From the NCBI RefSeq assembly GCF_000005505.3, contig NC_016133.3, forward strand, positions 29,691,008 through 29,755,007: 64,000 nt of DNA, read 5' to 3'. The translations under genes and the position numbers were made by a program. The stretch's first letter is position 1, and each line of letters opens with the position of its first letter. This document shows, piece by piece, positions 23,830 to 34,400 of the stretch. This stretch comes from Brachypodium distachyon. Lineage: Eukaryota > Streptophyta > Magnoliopsida > Poales > Poaceae. The notes beneath the pieces were generated by a model. The model searched no databases. It was not told the origin of the DNA and saw nothing but the letters and a program-made list of their open reading frames with translations.

Positions 23830-25470
23830 CCAAAATCGGTGTCAACCGCGGGCTACTCCATTGACAACAACTGGTACGTGGATACCGGCGTGACGCACAA
23901 GCAATCTCGATAGATTGCACGTGCATGAGGGCTACAATGCGAAGGATCAAGTCCAAGTTGCCAATGGTTTCGCATATTGGTCGATCCCTAATTCCCGGCT
24001 CAACAAAACCTATAATCCTGAAAGATGTTCTTCATGTTCCTAGAATTAAAAAGAACCTCCTCTCTGTAAACAAACTTGTTACGGACAACACTGCCTTTGC
24101 CGAGTTTCACCTTTTGGCCTTTCTTCTTAAGGATCAGGCAACGAGGAGGGTCCTTCTTCGAGGTAAAAGCAGAGGTGGCCTCTACCCCATACCGGCGTCT
24201 TCCCTTCAGCACCTCGGCATTTCACGTCATCAGGGTCTTGCCAGCATCACCAAAGGGCACTGGCACACGCGTCTGGGCCATCCTCGTCGTCCGTAGTAGA
24301 GTCTGTTCTTCGGCAAAATAATCTTCGTGTTACTGCATCTGGCCATGAACCATCTGTTTGCAATGCTTGTCAGTGTGCAAAGGTTCATCAGCTTCCTTTT
24401 AATAGATCCAATCATGTTACTTCTGCTCCACTTGAGTTAGTTCATTCAGATTTTTGGGGACCGGCAATTACCTCTGTCGGTGGTTTTAAATACTATGTGA
24501 GCTTGTTAGATGATTTCAGTCGTTACACTTGGATCTACCTTCTAAAGCATAAATCTGAAGTCGAGCAAATGTTTTATTCCTTCCAAATTAGCCGAACGAA
24601 CACTTAATGCTAAAATTCATGCCGTTCAATCAGACTGGGGAGGAGAGTATCATCGCCTCAATCGTTACTTTGACGACACGGGCATCACCCACCATGTCTC
24701 CTACCCCCATACGTCTGCACAGAACGGCATAGCAGAACGCAAACACATGCATATTGTGGAAACTGGCATTGCTCTTCTTGCTCATTCCTCTCTTCCGGTG
24801 AAATTCTGAGATGAATCATTTTTGACTGCTTGTTATTTGATTAATCGAATGCCTACTCGTGCCTACAGAATTCGACTCCACTCACCACCCTCCTTGGCGA
24901 CAGCCCAGATTACTCCTTCATTTGTGCCTTCGGCTGCGCCTGCAGGCCAAATCTACATCCCTACAACAATCGCAAGCTTATCTACTGGTCTACCCTCTAT
25001 GTTTTTCTCGGGTATAGCAGTCGGCATAAGGGCTACAAGTGCCTGGATCGCTCCACTGCACGCATCTACATCTCTCGTGACGTCGTCTTCGACGAGCATG
25101 TATTCTCATTTGCCTCCACAAGCTCGCCCAGCCAAAATCCTAACTCTAGCCGCACCACATTCCCAACCTATGAGCCGGGTTTACAGGACGATCAAAGGCG
25201 TTATGAGCTTCTCCTATTGAACCCTGACAACTCTGCCGCGAGCAGTTCCTTCTCTGATGCAGGTAGCAGCGGCAATTCCATGTCTGACGGCCCCCACGAT
25301 AACTCGTCTGGTGACTCGGATCCATCGCCACCGTCACCACGCATCCCGACCACGTTGCCGTTTGCGGCCGCACCGTCGCCTGCTGCTTCGGATCCAACGT
25401 CCCCAGGCTCCTCTGACTCGCCGACACCTTCGTCTTTAGCTGCCACTTCACCGGTTGCTGCAGCTGCACC
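23830..25470 (+). pseudogene. Copia protease-integrase remnant (first part of pol)
   Basis: Protease active-site motif DTG at 23881-23889, followed by a stop (about 23911). Then a GAG-pre-integrase stretch (LHVPRIKKNLLSVNKL near 24030-24080). The integrase core is recognisable by HSDFWGP (about 24447), SDWGGEY (about 24630) and IAERKH (about 24730), the D, D and E positions, but has frameshifts and a stop (about 24808). The C-terminal Ser/Pro-rich linker (25217-25470) is cut by the CACTA insertion. Confidence 0.85.
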
Positions 25471-25989
25471 CACTACAACAAATGTGTTGATTTATGACAT
25501 TTTCTTAGTGACGGTTGTTGAAATGGTCATAACTTTATGACCATTCCGCATCAAATGGTCATAGACTGTTCGGAAGACCCCATATCCTAAATATTTATGA
25601 CCATTTGCTTCAAAAAGGTCATAATTTCATCACACAAAATGGTCATAAAACAACAACGCGGTTTACTTATTTCTAGTTGATTGTGACCAATTTAAACCGT
25701 CATAACCTCATAAACTATGTTGCATTAGTATGACTGGACAGCCAACTCAGCAATTTCGTCCACTTGTCGCGTCTATGTGTCAATCCATGCTTATTTGTCC
25801 AGCCTAGTGTTCCAATGACACGTGGGACCCATGGTCAAGAACCAACTATTGACATGCAGAGAAAAATTTACTAGCGGCAGAACTCAAACGCAAGACCTAA
25901 ATTGCATATCTCTACGACCGAGCCATTAGACAACCTAAATGTTAGTGTCTTGTACTACCACGGGTACATTTTATCTTTACTTTGTCAGA

Positions 25990-26640
25990 ACTACAAATGG
26001 GCTGGTTTAGCAATCCGCCAAGTTGGGCTGCCCTCCGGCCCGTTCGGGGTGGCAGGACCTAGCTATATAAGCATCGTCCTAACCCTAACCCTTGGACACA
26101 CCCTCTCATCTCCAGCCTCCTCTCCCCGCCGCAATCTGCCTCCCTCCTCCATTCAACCTCACCGTCGTTTCTCCTCCCCGAACAACAGCATCACCTCCGA
26201 CCTCCGTTTCTCCTCCAGGCGCTCTCCCTTAACCATCTCTTTGTCCACCTGCAACTACGAGACACCCGGCGGCGGAGGCAAGATTGTATTGCCGTCCATG
26301 GCCTCGTTGCCGCCGGATCCGGCCTCCCCTTACCTCGCTGCCGATCCGGCCATCCCCTGCCTCGCTGCGGCCGGATCCAGCCTCACTGCAGCTTGTCGAC
26401 CTTCCCTCTCTCGTGGATTCATTCCGCTCCCCTAACGACGCGCCGGATCCGTGCCCGCCCCCTCAGACGCAGCGGTACATGAGCTCCAAGGAGCAGCAGG
26501 TCGTTCGCCGTTGAGGACCGCCTGTCTGACAGCAGAGCAGAGTATAGGGCTGCATCTTTTCTCCACTCCCATGTCCTCGGCAGCATCTTCTCTTACCAAC
26601 AGTATTTCATGGCTATGGTCCTCTGATCCCATCCCATGAT
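25990..26640 (+). pseudogene. Captured promoter and first-exon-like fragment inside the CACTA element
   Basis: ttgggctg and ccggcccgttcgg elements precede ctatataagc (TATA, about 26063), followed by a leader with aaccctaaccc (telobox, about 26080-26093) and pyrimidine-rich sequence. This is the layout of a plant translation-related or housekeeping promoter. An ATG follows near 26299 with a GC-rich, Pro/Ala-rich open frame. The donor gene is not recognised. Confidence 0.45.
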
Positions 26641-28009
26641 TTTCGTGTTTTATCCTAATGAAGTACGTTGCAGGACGATGTGGATAATGGGTGGTTGGCT
26701 GGTTGCTGCAGGGTGGAACGGCCGAGTATTCATAGTAGAAGGTAACGATACATTAACACATGTCCATGCTTTAATGTTACGAGCTGAAATCTATGGATGA
26801 ACCAGCTGCTTGGGTTCAGTTTATCGTAAGTTTCCATTCCAAAATGGCTCAGTGTATGGTAGAATTAAGTAGTCACACAGTAGTTTCTTGTACTGTTTAG
26901 ATGCCTAGAGATTGAGAGGAGAATTTATTGATTTTGTTTATTTTTGTTAAATTGTTATAGAAGAATCGTTATGCCTGAAGCTGGCTCAGTGTATGGTAGA
27001 AATAAGTAGCCAAGCAGTTTTACAGATTACCTGTATTGATTTTTGATGCGTTAAAAGCTGTGTAACTTAACTATCTTCTTTATTGTCAAATTGTTATAGA
27101 AGAATCCTTATGCCTGAAGCATTTAACAGATGCTTGATCGAGCATTTTTTTTTTATGTGTTAAAAGTTGTACTGGCTACAATTTCAGTTTGTGTGCTGGA
27201 CTCTTAAATAACATGTGCATTCAATAATTTGTTGTTTTCTAGTGTGTTTTATCCTAGCATAGGTGTCTGGTTCTTTAGCAATCGCTGTTTTGAATTCCAT
27301 CGGTCTTCTTTGTGTATCTTGAGAATCTTAGTTTATGCTCTCAGGAAACATTTCGCACTAACTCACCATCATCCTCTGTACTCCGCATACTCCTGGGTGT
27401 AGGCACCACCATCTGTTATTCTTATATTAGTTCTTATTTAATTCCATTTTGAAGTGAATATTAGAAATACTCTGCTGTTGGAGATACAAGGCAGAATTTT
27501 GAAAACTACATTAATGTTGGATAGCATTGTCATTATGTCATTATATTGTCTTTAGCAGGCAGATTAATTTACTTGAGTTGTCATAATAGAATATCATTAT
27601 TTGCATCCAATGAACTATTAGAAAGATGTCAGTTCTACTTCTACATGATAAGTTCGATATAACATATTATATAAGCACACATAATATTATGTACATGAGG
27701 GATTGATTGTTTTTTTTAATTTTTGTTTGTTTGCCTTTCAATTATTATTTCATGTAAGTATACATGAGATTTTGTTTACATGTACACTTAGTCCACCTGA
27801 GCTTCATGCTTCATAAATTTATACAACTAACTCTAATGCCAACATCATGCAGGAGGAATGTTGTACTTGTGAGGGCGCCAAAATGCTTTGTTGTGATCGA
27901 GCATTAAGAAGCGCAGCGTCAGTCTTAGGCAGCCATCCTTGCAAGTCTTGCTACCAAGATATGCTAATAAGGCCATTCGAATTCTATGTCTGATGGGCTG
28001 AATCAACTT

Positions 28010-28387
28010 CGGCGAAGTATCCGGTGAAAACAACTTCTACGGTGCAAACTGTGAAAACTCTATCCAAAAAAATTCAAAAAATTCTCAAATAAATCACATA
28101 TGTTAGAAATGTGATGTTTTATATATGTGTAAAATTTCAAGTCCAAACTCAATTTCGTTTGGTAGCAGCAAAAAAGACAAATTCTGCATGAATAATTGCA
28201 TGAATAGTTTCTCTTTTTAATTCCTTCCAAATGATTTTGATTTTGAACTTGAAATTTTGCAGGTTTGTAGAACATCACACTCCCAACATATGGTATTTTT
28301 GTAGAATTTTTTTGAAACTTTTAAATGTGGTTTTTATGAAGTTTGCACGGTTTGCACCGAATGAGGGTTTTCATCGGATACTTCGCC
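28010..28387. mobile_element. Inverted-repeat element (MITE-like), about 378 bp, nested in the CACTA element
   Basis: Ends ggcgaagtatccggtgaaaa and its inverse ttttcatcggatacttcgcc; gtgcaaact and tgcaccg blocks are also mirrored further in. The flanks atcaact (left, about 28002-28008) and atcaact (28388-28394) give a 7-bp direct repeat. The class is uncertain (hAT-like by duplication length). Confidence 0.6.
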
Positions 28388-29000
28388 ATCAACTGGATGT
28401 ATATATTGGTTGAATGCATGTATTGGGCTAAAAGCTGGACCGGGAGAGGCCCAAACATTAGAGTACCAGGCTGTTGTTTTTGCCGGAAGAATCAATAATT
28501 TTAATATGTTTAATAACAAACAAAGTTTACTCGACCGTAAAAAGGCCGTGTCCCAATTAATATTTGGCAGGAATTGGAAAACAATGGTTGAAACCCAAAA
28601 TTACGAAAAGATCCAGAGAAATAGATTTCTCGATTGTAAAAAGGCCATGGCCCAAATGAAGTGTTGTGCTAGGCCCATTAACATGATCTGTATGGACTGG
28701 GCTGATTTCATATTATAACCATTTGATATCGTCACAAAGTTTGCCACGTCAGACTTCCAAGTAGGATCGGACGTGTCCAGGCCGGGTTCTGAGTGACGAA
28801 ATAAATTCGTCATCAATTTTGTGACGATCCAATTTGGTCATAACCGTTTATGACCATTTAAACAAAAAGGTCATAAAGTGTCGTTAGTGACGATCGCTTT
28901 TTGACGATTTGATTTTGGTCGTTCGAAGGTCATAAATGAAAACTAGTGACGATTTAGTGACGAAAATTGGGGGTCATAAATCAGCATATTTCTTGTAGTG

Positions 29001-30595
29001 ACCCGCCCAGCCGGCCATGCCCGCTGCACCAACTGGTCACCGCATGGTGACCCGCGCCAAGAACAACATCGTCAAGCCTGTCAAGCCGACGGATGGCACC
29101 ATCCGCCATGACCCGTCGCGGCGCGCCTTCCTCGCCCTCCCAGTCTCCTATCGCGCCGCCCTCTTTGACGAGCCGTGGCACCATGCCATGGAGGATGAGC
29201 ATGCTGCGCTCCTGCAGAACCACACGTGGCCACAACATCATCAGGTGCAAGTGGGTCTTCAAGCTCAAGGAGCGCCCCGATGGCTCCATCGACAAATATA
29301 AAGCTCGCCTTGTCGCCAAGGGGTACACGCAGCGACACGGGATTGACTACACCGACACGTTCAGCCCGGTCGTCAAGCCGGCCACGGTCCGGCTGGTTCT
29401 CTCCCTCGCCATCTCCCACAACAGGAGCCTTCGGCAGATCGACATCAGCAATGCTTTCCTCTATGGGATCTTGGAAGAGAGTGCATACATGCAACAAAGC
29501 CGCTCTACGGCCTCAAGCAATCGCCATGGGCATGGTTCGCCCGCCTGAGCGATCGCCTACATCAACTGGGTTTTGTGCCCTCGCACGCTGACACATCCCT
29601 GTTAATCATGTCTCATGGTGACTTGCTGATGTACGTGCTCGTCTACGTTGATGATATTGTCATCGCCAGCTCCAACAATGCTGCCACTGATCGGCTTCTT
29701 GGTGACCTCGCCTCTTCCTTCCCGGTCAAGGATTTGGGGCCACTCCACTACTTCATTGGCATCGAAGTGGCTCGCACTTCAGGGGGACTGAAACCCACTC
29801 AGAAGAAATATGCTCTCGGTCTTCTTCACCGATCATGCATGGAGAAGTGCAAGTCTGTCTCGACGCCTATGGCTGTGCAGGACAAACTGTCTGCCGAGAC
29901 AGGTCGTCCCCTTGAACCTAACGATGCTTTCAAGTACAGAAGCATGGTGGGAGGTTTGCAGTATCTCACGCTTACTCGCCCCGATATTTCCTTCGCGGTG
30001 AATAAAGTTTGCCAGTACTTGGCACGCCCAACTGATGTACACTGGGAAGCGATGAAGAGAATTCTGCGATACATCAAAGGAACAGCCATAACTGCGTTAT
30101 TTCTCAAGAAGTCAGCATCATCATTGTTGAGTGTTTTCACGGATGCTGACCTGGGCAGGGTGTTCTGATGACCGGCGCTCCATGGGAGGGTTTGCCGTGT
30201 TCTTTGGCCCCAACATCATCTCCTGGAGTGCAAGGAAGCAGCCAACGGTGTCGAGATCCTCCACCGAAGCTGAGTACAAGGTGCTGGCTAATGGAACTGC
30301 TAAAGTGACATGGGTGCAATCGCTTCTGAAAGAGCTGCATGTTGAGCAACCAAGAGCTCCTGTGCTATGGTGTGACAATCTTGGTGCCACGTATCTCATA
30401 GCCAACCCTGTGTTCCACGCCCGAACCAAGCACATCGAGGTTGACTTTCATTTCGTTCGAGAGAAAGTCGCGCTTGGAGCTCTTGAGGTACGGCATGTCT
30501 CTACCAAAGATCAAATTGCCGATGCTTTTACCAAGCCGTCAACAAAGGAGATGCTGGAGCGTCTCCGGCACAATCTGAACCTCAGTCCCTGTTAA
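29001..30595 (+). pseudogene. Copia reverse transcriptase-RNase H remnant (second part of pol)
   Basis: RT starts with [18 protein letters not shown], shifts frame near 29229, continues with [20 protein letters not shown], shifts again near 29500, and keeps the catalytic YVDD at 29644-29655. RNase H ([12 protein letters not shown] ... STEAEYKVL ... [20 protein letters not shown]) follows after a shift near 30165 and ends with a stop at 30593-30595, just before the polypurine tract. Confidence 0.9.
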
Positions 30596-30608
30596 GATTG
30601 AGGGGGAG

Positions 30609-30812
30609 TGTGAAACAACTAGATAGATATCGAGTAGATAAGTTGTTGAGCTTAGCTTGTATAGACGACGTGGTTGTTAGTACACATCGTCCGGCAATAG
30701 GATAAGATTGTTAGGTTGTTGTAATGTGAACTAACATGTAATTCCCTATAAATAGAAACATCGGCCGCCTGAGAATTCTCACGGCAAACCCATCTATCTC
30801 CTCAGTTTTCCA
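30609..30812 (+). repeat. 3' LTR of the Copia element
   Basis: 204 bp, same boundaries as the 5' LTR (tgtgaaac ... ttttcca), directly after the polypurine tract. Contains ctataaatag like the 5' copy. Confidence 0.93.
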
Positions 30813-31445
30813 CTAAGACTGACATCACCCTTCTATCTTAAATGATGGTAAGTACTCAGTGCAAAGAAAAGAGTAACAGAGTAGAAACAACAAATGATAA
30901 AAAAAGAGATGATCATTTGCCTCACTTTACTTTTCACTTTGATCTTTGCCTCGTCCTATCACTTACATATGGCATTATATCCCACATGTAAGTGACACAA
31001 AAAAAATCATTAAAGTGTAAAGTAAAGTGAGACGAATGATCAAAGCATAACACTGGTACGGCTCCTGGTTCAAATACCATGTACCTGATGTCCTGATCAA
31101 AGTTTCGCACGAATATCAAGAAAAAAACTAATCCAAATAGAAAATATTTCCATTAAAAGAATCTACGACCTGTACAATCTGAACACTCATTTGATCTCTA
31201 TATTTGTTAATTCAAAGACCCTTTCCTAATGCATCGCAAAACCTAACCACCGAAGTACATGCTCATCAATCATCATGACGCGATCCCAGGACATAATTTA
31301 CGTTCTGATTAACTTACCTTAGTGCTAGTAGTTGACTTTATACCATCCAGAGATATTATCCACAGCTGTTCGATTCTCTTCCAAGAAACCAGTATATCGA
31401 TTTTCAGAGGGGGAGAGAAAGTGCGATCAACCGGAGGCGATTGAC
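30813..31445. promoter_or_regulatory. Upstream region of the NLR gene, with a hairpin repeat
   Basis: AT-rich sequence between the Copia element and the NLR start. An imperfect inverted repeat (gatcatttgcctcacttta near 30911 against taaagtgagacgaatgatc near 31023) spans about 30909-31041 and looks like a small MITE. No core promoter could be fixed with confidence. Confidence 0.45.
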
Positions 31446-34400
31446 ATGGCCGCGGTGCTCGGCGCGTTCGTGCCGGACACCGCTGCGCGGTGGCGCGCTG
31501 TGGCGAAGGGCGAAGCGGCGAGGGGGCTGGGCGTCGCTGCGGCGGCCCGGAAGCTAGCGGCGAGGCTAGAGCGTGTGAGCGCCGGGCTGGGTGACGCCGA
31601 GGCGCGCGGGGAAGACGAGGCCGCCATACGTTGGCTCGCCGAGGTCCGCGCCGCGGCTTACGAGGCAGACGCCACCGTCGACCGCTGCAGGGTCGCGGCG
31701 AGATGGCGCAGGGGCAGGGAACCGCAGCAGCAGGTGAGATTGCTACCTCTGGCTAGAACAATTGTTGCATTGCGTTGCATGGTTTGGTTAATTAGCTTCT
31801 GCGATCTTGGCGTGCAGGCTCTGCCTTGGCTGCTATCCTCGTGCTGCGACGATGACGACGCAGAGACCCCGCGGAAGGTCGCCACCGATGTCAAGAACGT
31901 GAACCGAAAGCTGAAGGCGATCCTGAAGGAGCAGCGTCGGCTGCAGCTCCACGCATCATCAGTCGATGATCACCCAGTCCGTGCACGGACAGTGCCGAGG
32001 CACCGGAAATCCAAATTTGCCAACATCGGCTTCGTCGGCGCGACAATCGAAGATGACGCAGGCCGGCTCGTGCACCGGTTGACGCAGAAAGACAAGCTCC
32101 AGGCCGCGTGCGAGGTCGTGGCCGTGGTCGGCCCGGACGGCATTGGCAAGACCACGCTCGCCAAGGCGGTGTACGAGAGCAAGAGGGTGCGATGCAGCTT
32201 CGAGACAAGGTCATGGGTTCGCCTCTCCAGGGTGTACACAAAGGCCGGCCTGCTATGGCAGGTCGTTGACGCCATTGGTGGCGGCGACATGACAGGCGAC
32301 GAGAGCGTCGCCGACCTGGAGGCAATGCTGACTGGCCTGGCGGCGAACAGGAGGTTCTTGCTGGTGCTCGACGACGTGTGGCACGGCGGAGTGTGGGACG
32401 ACGTGCTGCGGAAGCCACTCAGCGGTGGCCATGGCGGCAAGGTTCTGGTCACGGCACGGCACGGCAGGATCGCACGAGAGATGGGCGCCGACCATGTCCA
32501 CCGAGCAAAGAAGCTGAGTGCCGACGAAGGCTGGCTGCTGCTCCGCACGGCGGCGTGCGTCACCAATGACGGTGATGCCGACGAGCTGAGGAGCATCGGA
32601 GAGAAGGTCGTCGAGAAGTGTGGCGGCACCCCACTGGCGATTAAGGCCGTCGCCAGCATCCTGAGGACACGGGAGGCCAGCGCTAGCGAGTGGGCGGTGG
32701 TGCTCGCGAGCCCGGCATGGTCGGTGAAGGGGCTGCCGGAAGACGCCTTGAAGCCGTTGTACCTGTGCTATGACGACCTGCCGTGCCACCTGAAGCAATG
32801 CTTCCTGTACTGCGGGCTGCTGTTCTCCCCGGATTTTGCCGTGGAAAGGCGACTGCTCGTGCAGCACTGGATAGCCGAACGCCTCGTGCAGATCAGTAGC
32901 GACGCTTGCGTCCAGGAGGTAGCCGAGGAGTACTATGATGAGCTCGTCGAAAGGAACCTTCTCCAGCCGGCAGAGGAAGACGCCGGGTGGTGCACGATGC
33001 ATGGCATGCTACATGCTCTAGCACGGCTGCTCTTGGAGAGCGAGGCCTTCACCAACGACGCCCAGCGACTGCTGCCCAACGATGGTGATGACAACTCCTT
33101 CGTGGTGCGCCTTGTCTCGCTTCCTGGGAGAAACATGGCTGCGATACCAGAGAGCATTCTGAATTCAGAGGGGATAAGAACGCTGCTGCTTCCGAAGAAC
33201 CCACTGACAACTGAAGTTAAGATCTTCACAAGATTGAGTCACCTGATAGTCCTAGACCTGAGTGAAACAGGAATGGAGCTCATTCCAGAGACTCTGGGGA
33301 ATCTAGTTCAGCTGAGGTTTCTTAACCTGTCCCGGACAAGGATACAGGCAGTTCCAGAGTCCATCGGCAATCTGTGGAGCCTGAAATTCTTGCTACTCAG
33401 AGAGTGCAAGTCACTGCATGCTCTGCCGAAAGGGATAGAACATCTTAAAGCGCTCAGAGACCTTGACCTTGCCGGCACGGTGATCAATGCCGCTGTGTTC
33501 AGAGTAGGCCAGCTGACAAGCCTCACGTCGCTCCGGTGCTTCACCGTGATGAGGAAAGATGCGCGTGCTGCACCGGGTATGTGCGAGTGGCCTCTGGCTG
33601 AGCTCAAGCACTTGTGTCAGCTGAGGACACTCCATGTGCAGAAGCTAGAGAAGGTCATAGATCGATCCGAGGCAGCTGAAGCTGCACTCGCCTGCAAGAC
33701 AAGCCTCAGGGAGCTCGCGCTGTCATGCAGCGGCACAGTCCTTCCTTTACAGACACGGACGGTGGTCAGCAAGATTGAGGATGTCTTCGAAGAGCTGAAC
33801 CCTCCAGAATGCCTGGAGTCGCTCAAGATTGCCAACTATTTTGGGGCAAAGTTCCCGAGCTGGCTGTCAGCAACATTCCTCCCGAATCTCTGCCATCTCG
33901 ACATCATCGGATGCAACTTCTGTCAGTCCTCTCCTCCATTAAGCCAGCTGCCAGAGTTGAGATCGTTGTGCATTGCTGATTCTTCAGCTCTCAAGTTTAT
34001 TGATGCAGAGTTCATGGGCACACCCTACCACCACCAAGTACCATTTCCAAAGCTCGAGAACCTACGCCTGCAAGGGTTGCATAAGCTTGAGAAATGGATG
34101 GACATTGAGGCAGGGGCGTTGCCATCTTTGCAGGCAATGCAGCTTGAGAGCTGCCCCGAACTGCGATGCCTACCTGGTGGCCTCAGACATCTGACATCCC
34201 TGATGGAGCTGTGCATAGTGGACATGGCGAGCCTAGAGGCTGTGGAGGATGTTGCTGCATTGAGGGAATTAAGCGTTTGGAACATCCCAAATCTGAAGAA
34301 GATATCAAGCATGCCTTCCCTTGAAGAGCTTAGCATATCGCACTGTCCGGTGCTTCAGATTGTGCAGAACGTCGACAGGCTGCAAGCAGTACACATCTTT

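Larger units (their letters stand above)
25471..29000. mobile_element. Non-autonomous CACTA (En/Spm) transposon, 3530 bp
   Basis: Starts cactacaacaaatg and ends catatttcttgtagtg, the CACTA inverted ends, with a 3-bp target duplication acc (25468-25470 and 29001-29003). Both subterminal regions (25500-25680 and 28800-28980) are packed with ggtcata/tatgacc repeats in both orientations, the usual transposase-binding repeats. No TNP2-type transposase frame is present. The interior carries host-like DNA: a TATA/telobox promoter with leader and first exon-like sequence (25980-26450). Confidence 0.93.
18997..30812 (+). mobile_element. Ty1/Copia LTR retrotransposon, degraded and twice interrupted
   Basis: Both LTRs, a primer-binding site (tggtattagagc, tRNA-Met type, from 19203), a polypurine tract (ttgagggggag, ending at 30608) and the order gag, protease, integrase, reverse transcriptase, RNase H define a Copia element. 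Without its two insertions it would be about 4.6 kb, normal for a compact Copia. The coding regions contain several stops and frameshifts, so it is non-autonomous now. The target duplication is unclear: with LTR ends at ..tttcca the flanks do not match; taking two more bases gives aagat / aagac (4 of 5). Confidence 0.95.

Noticed and set aside
31332..31445. Upstream in-frame Met at 31332 as the NLR start
   Set aside because: The added 38 residues do not fit the Rx-like coiled-coil opening, and the GC-rich coding composition begins at 31446.
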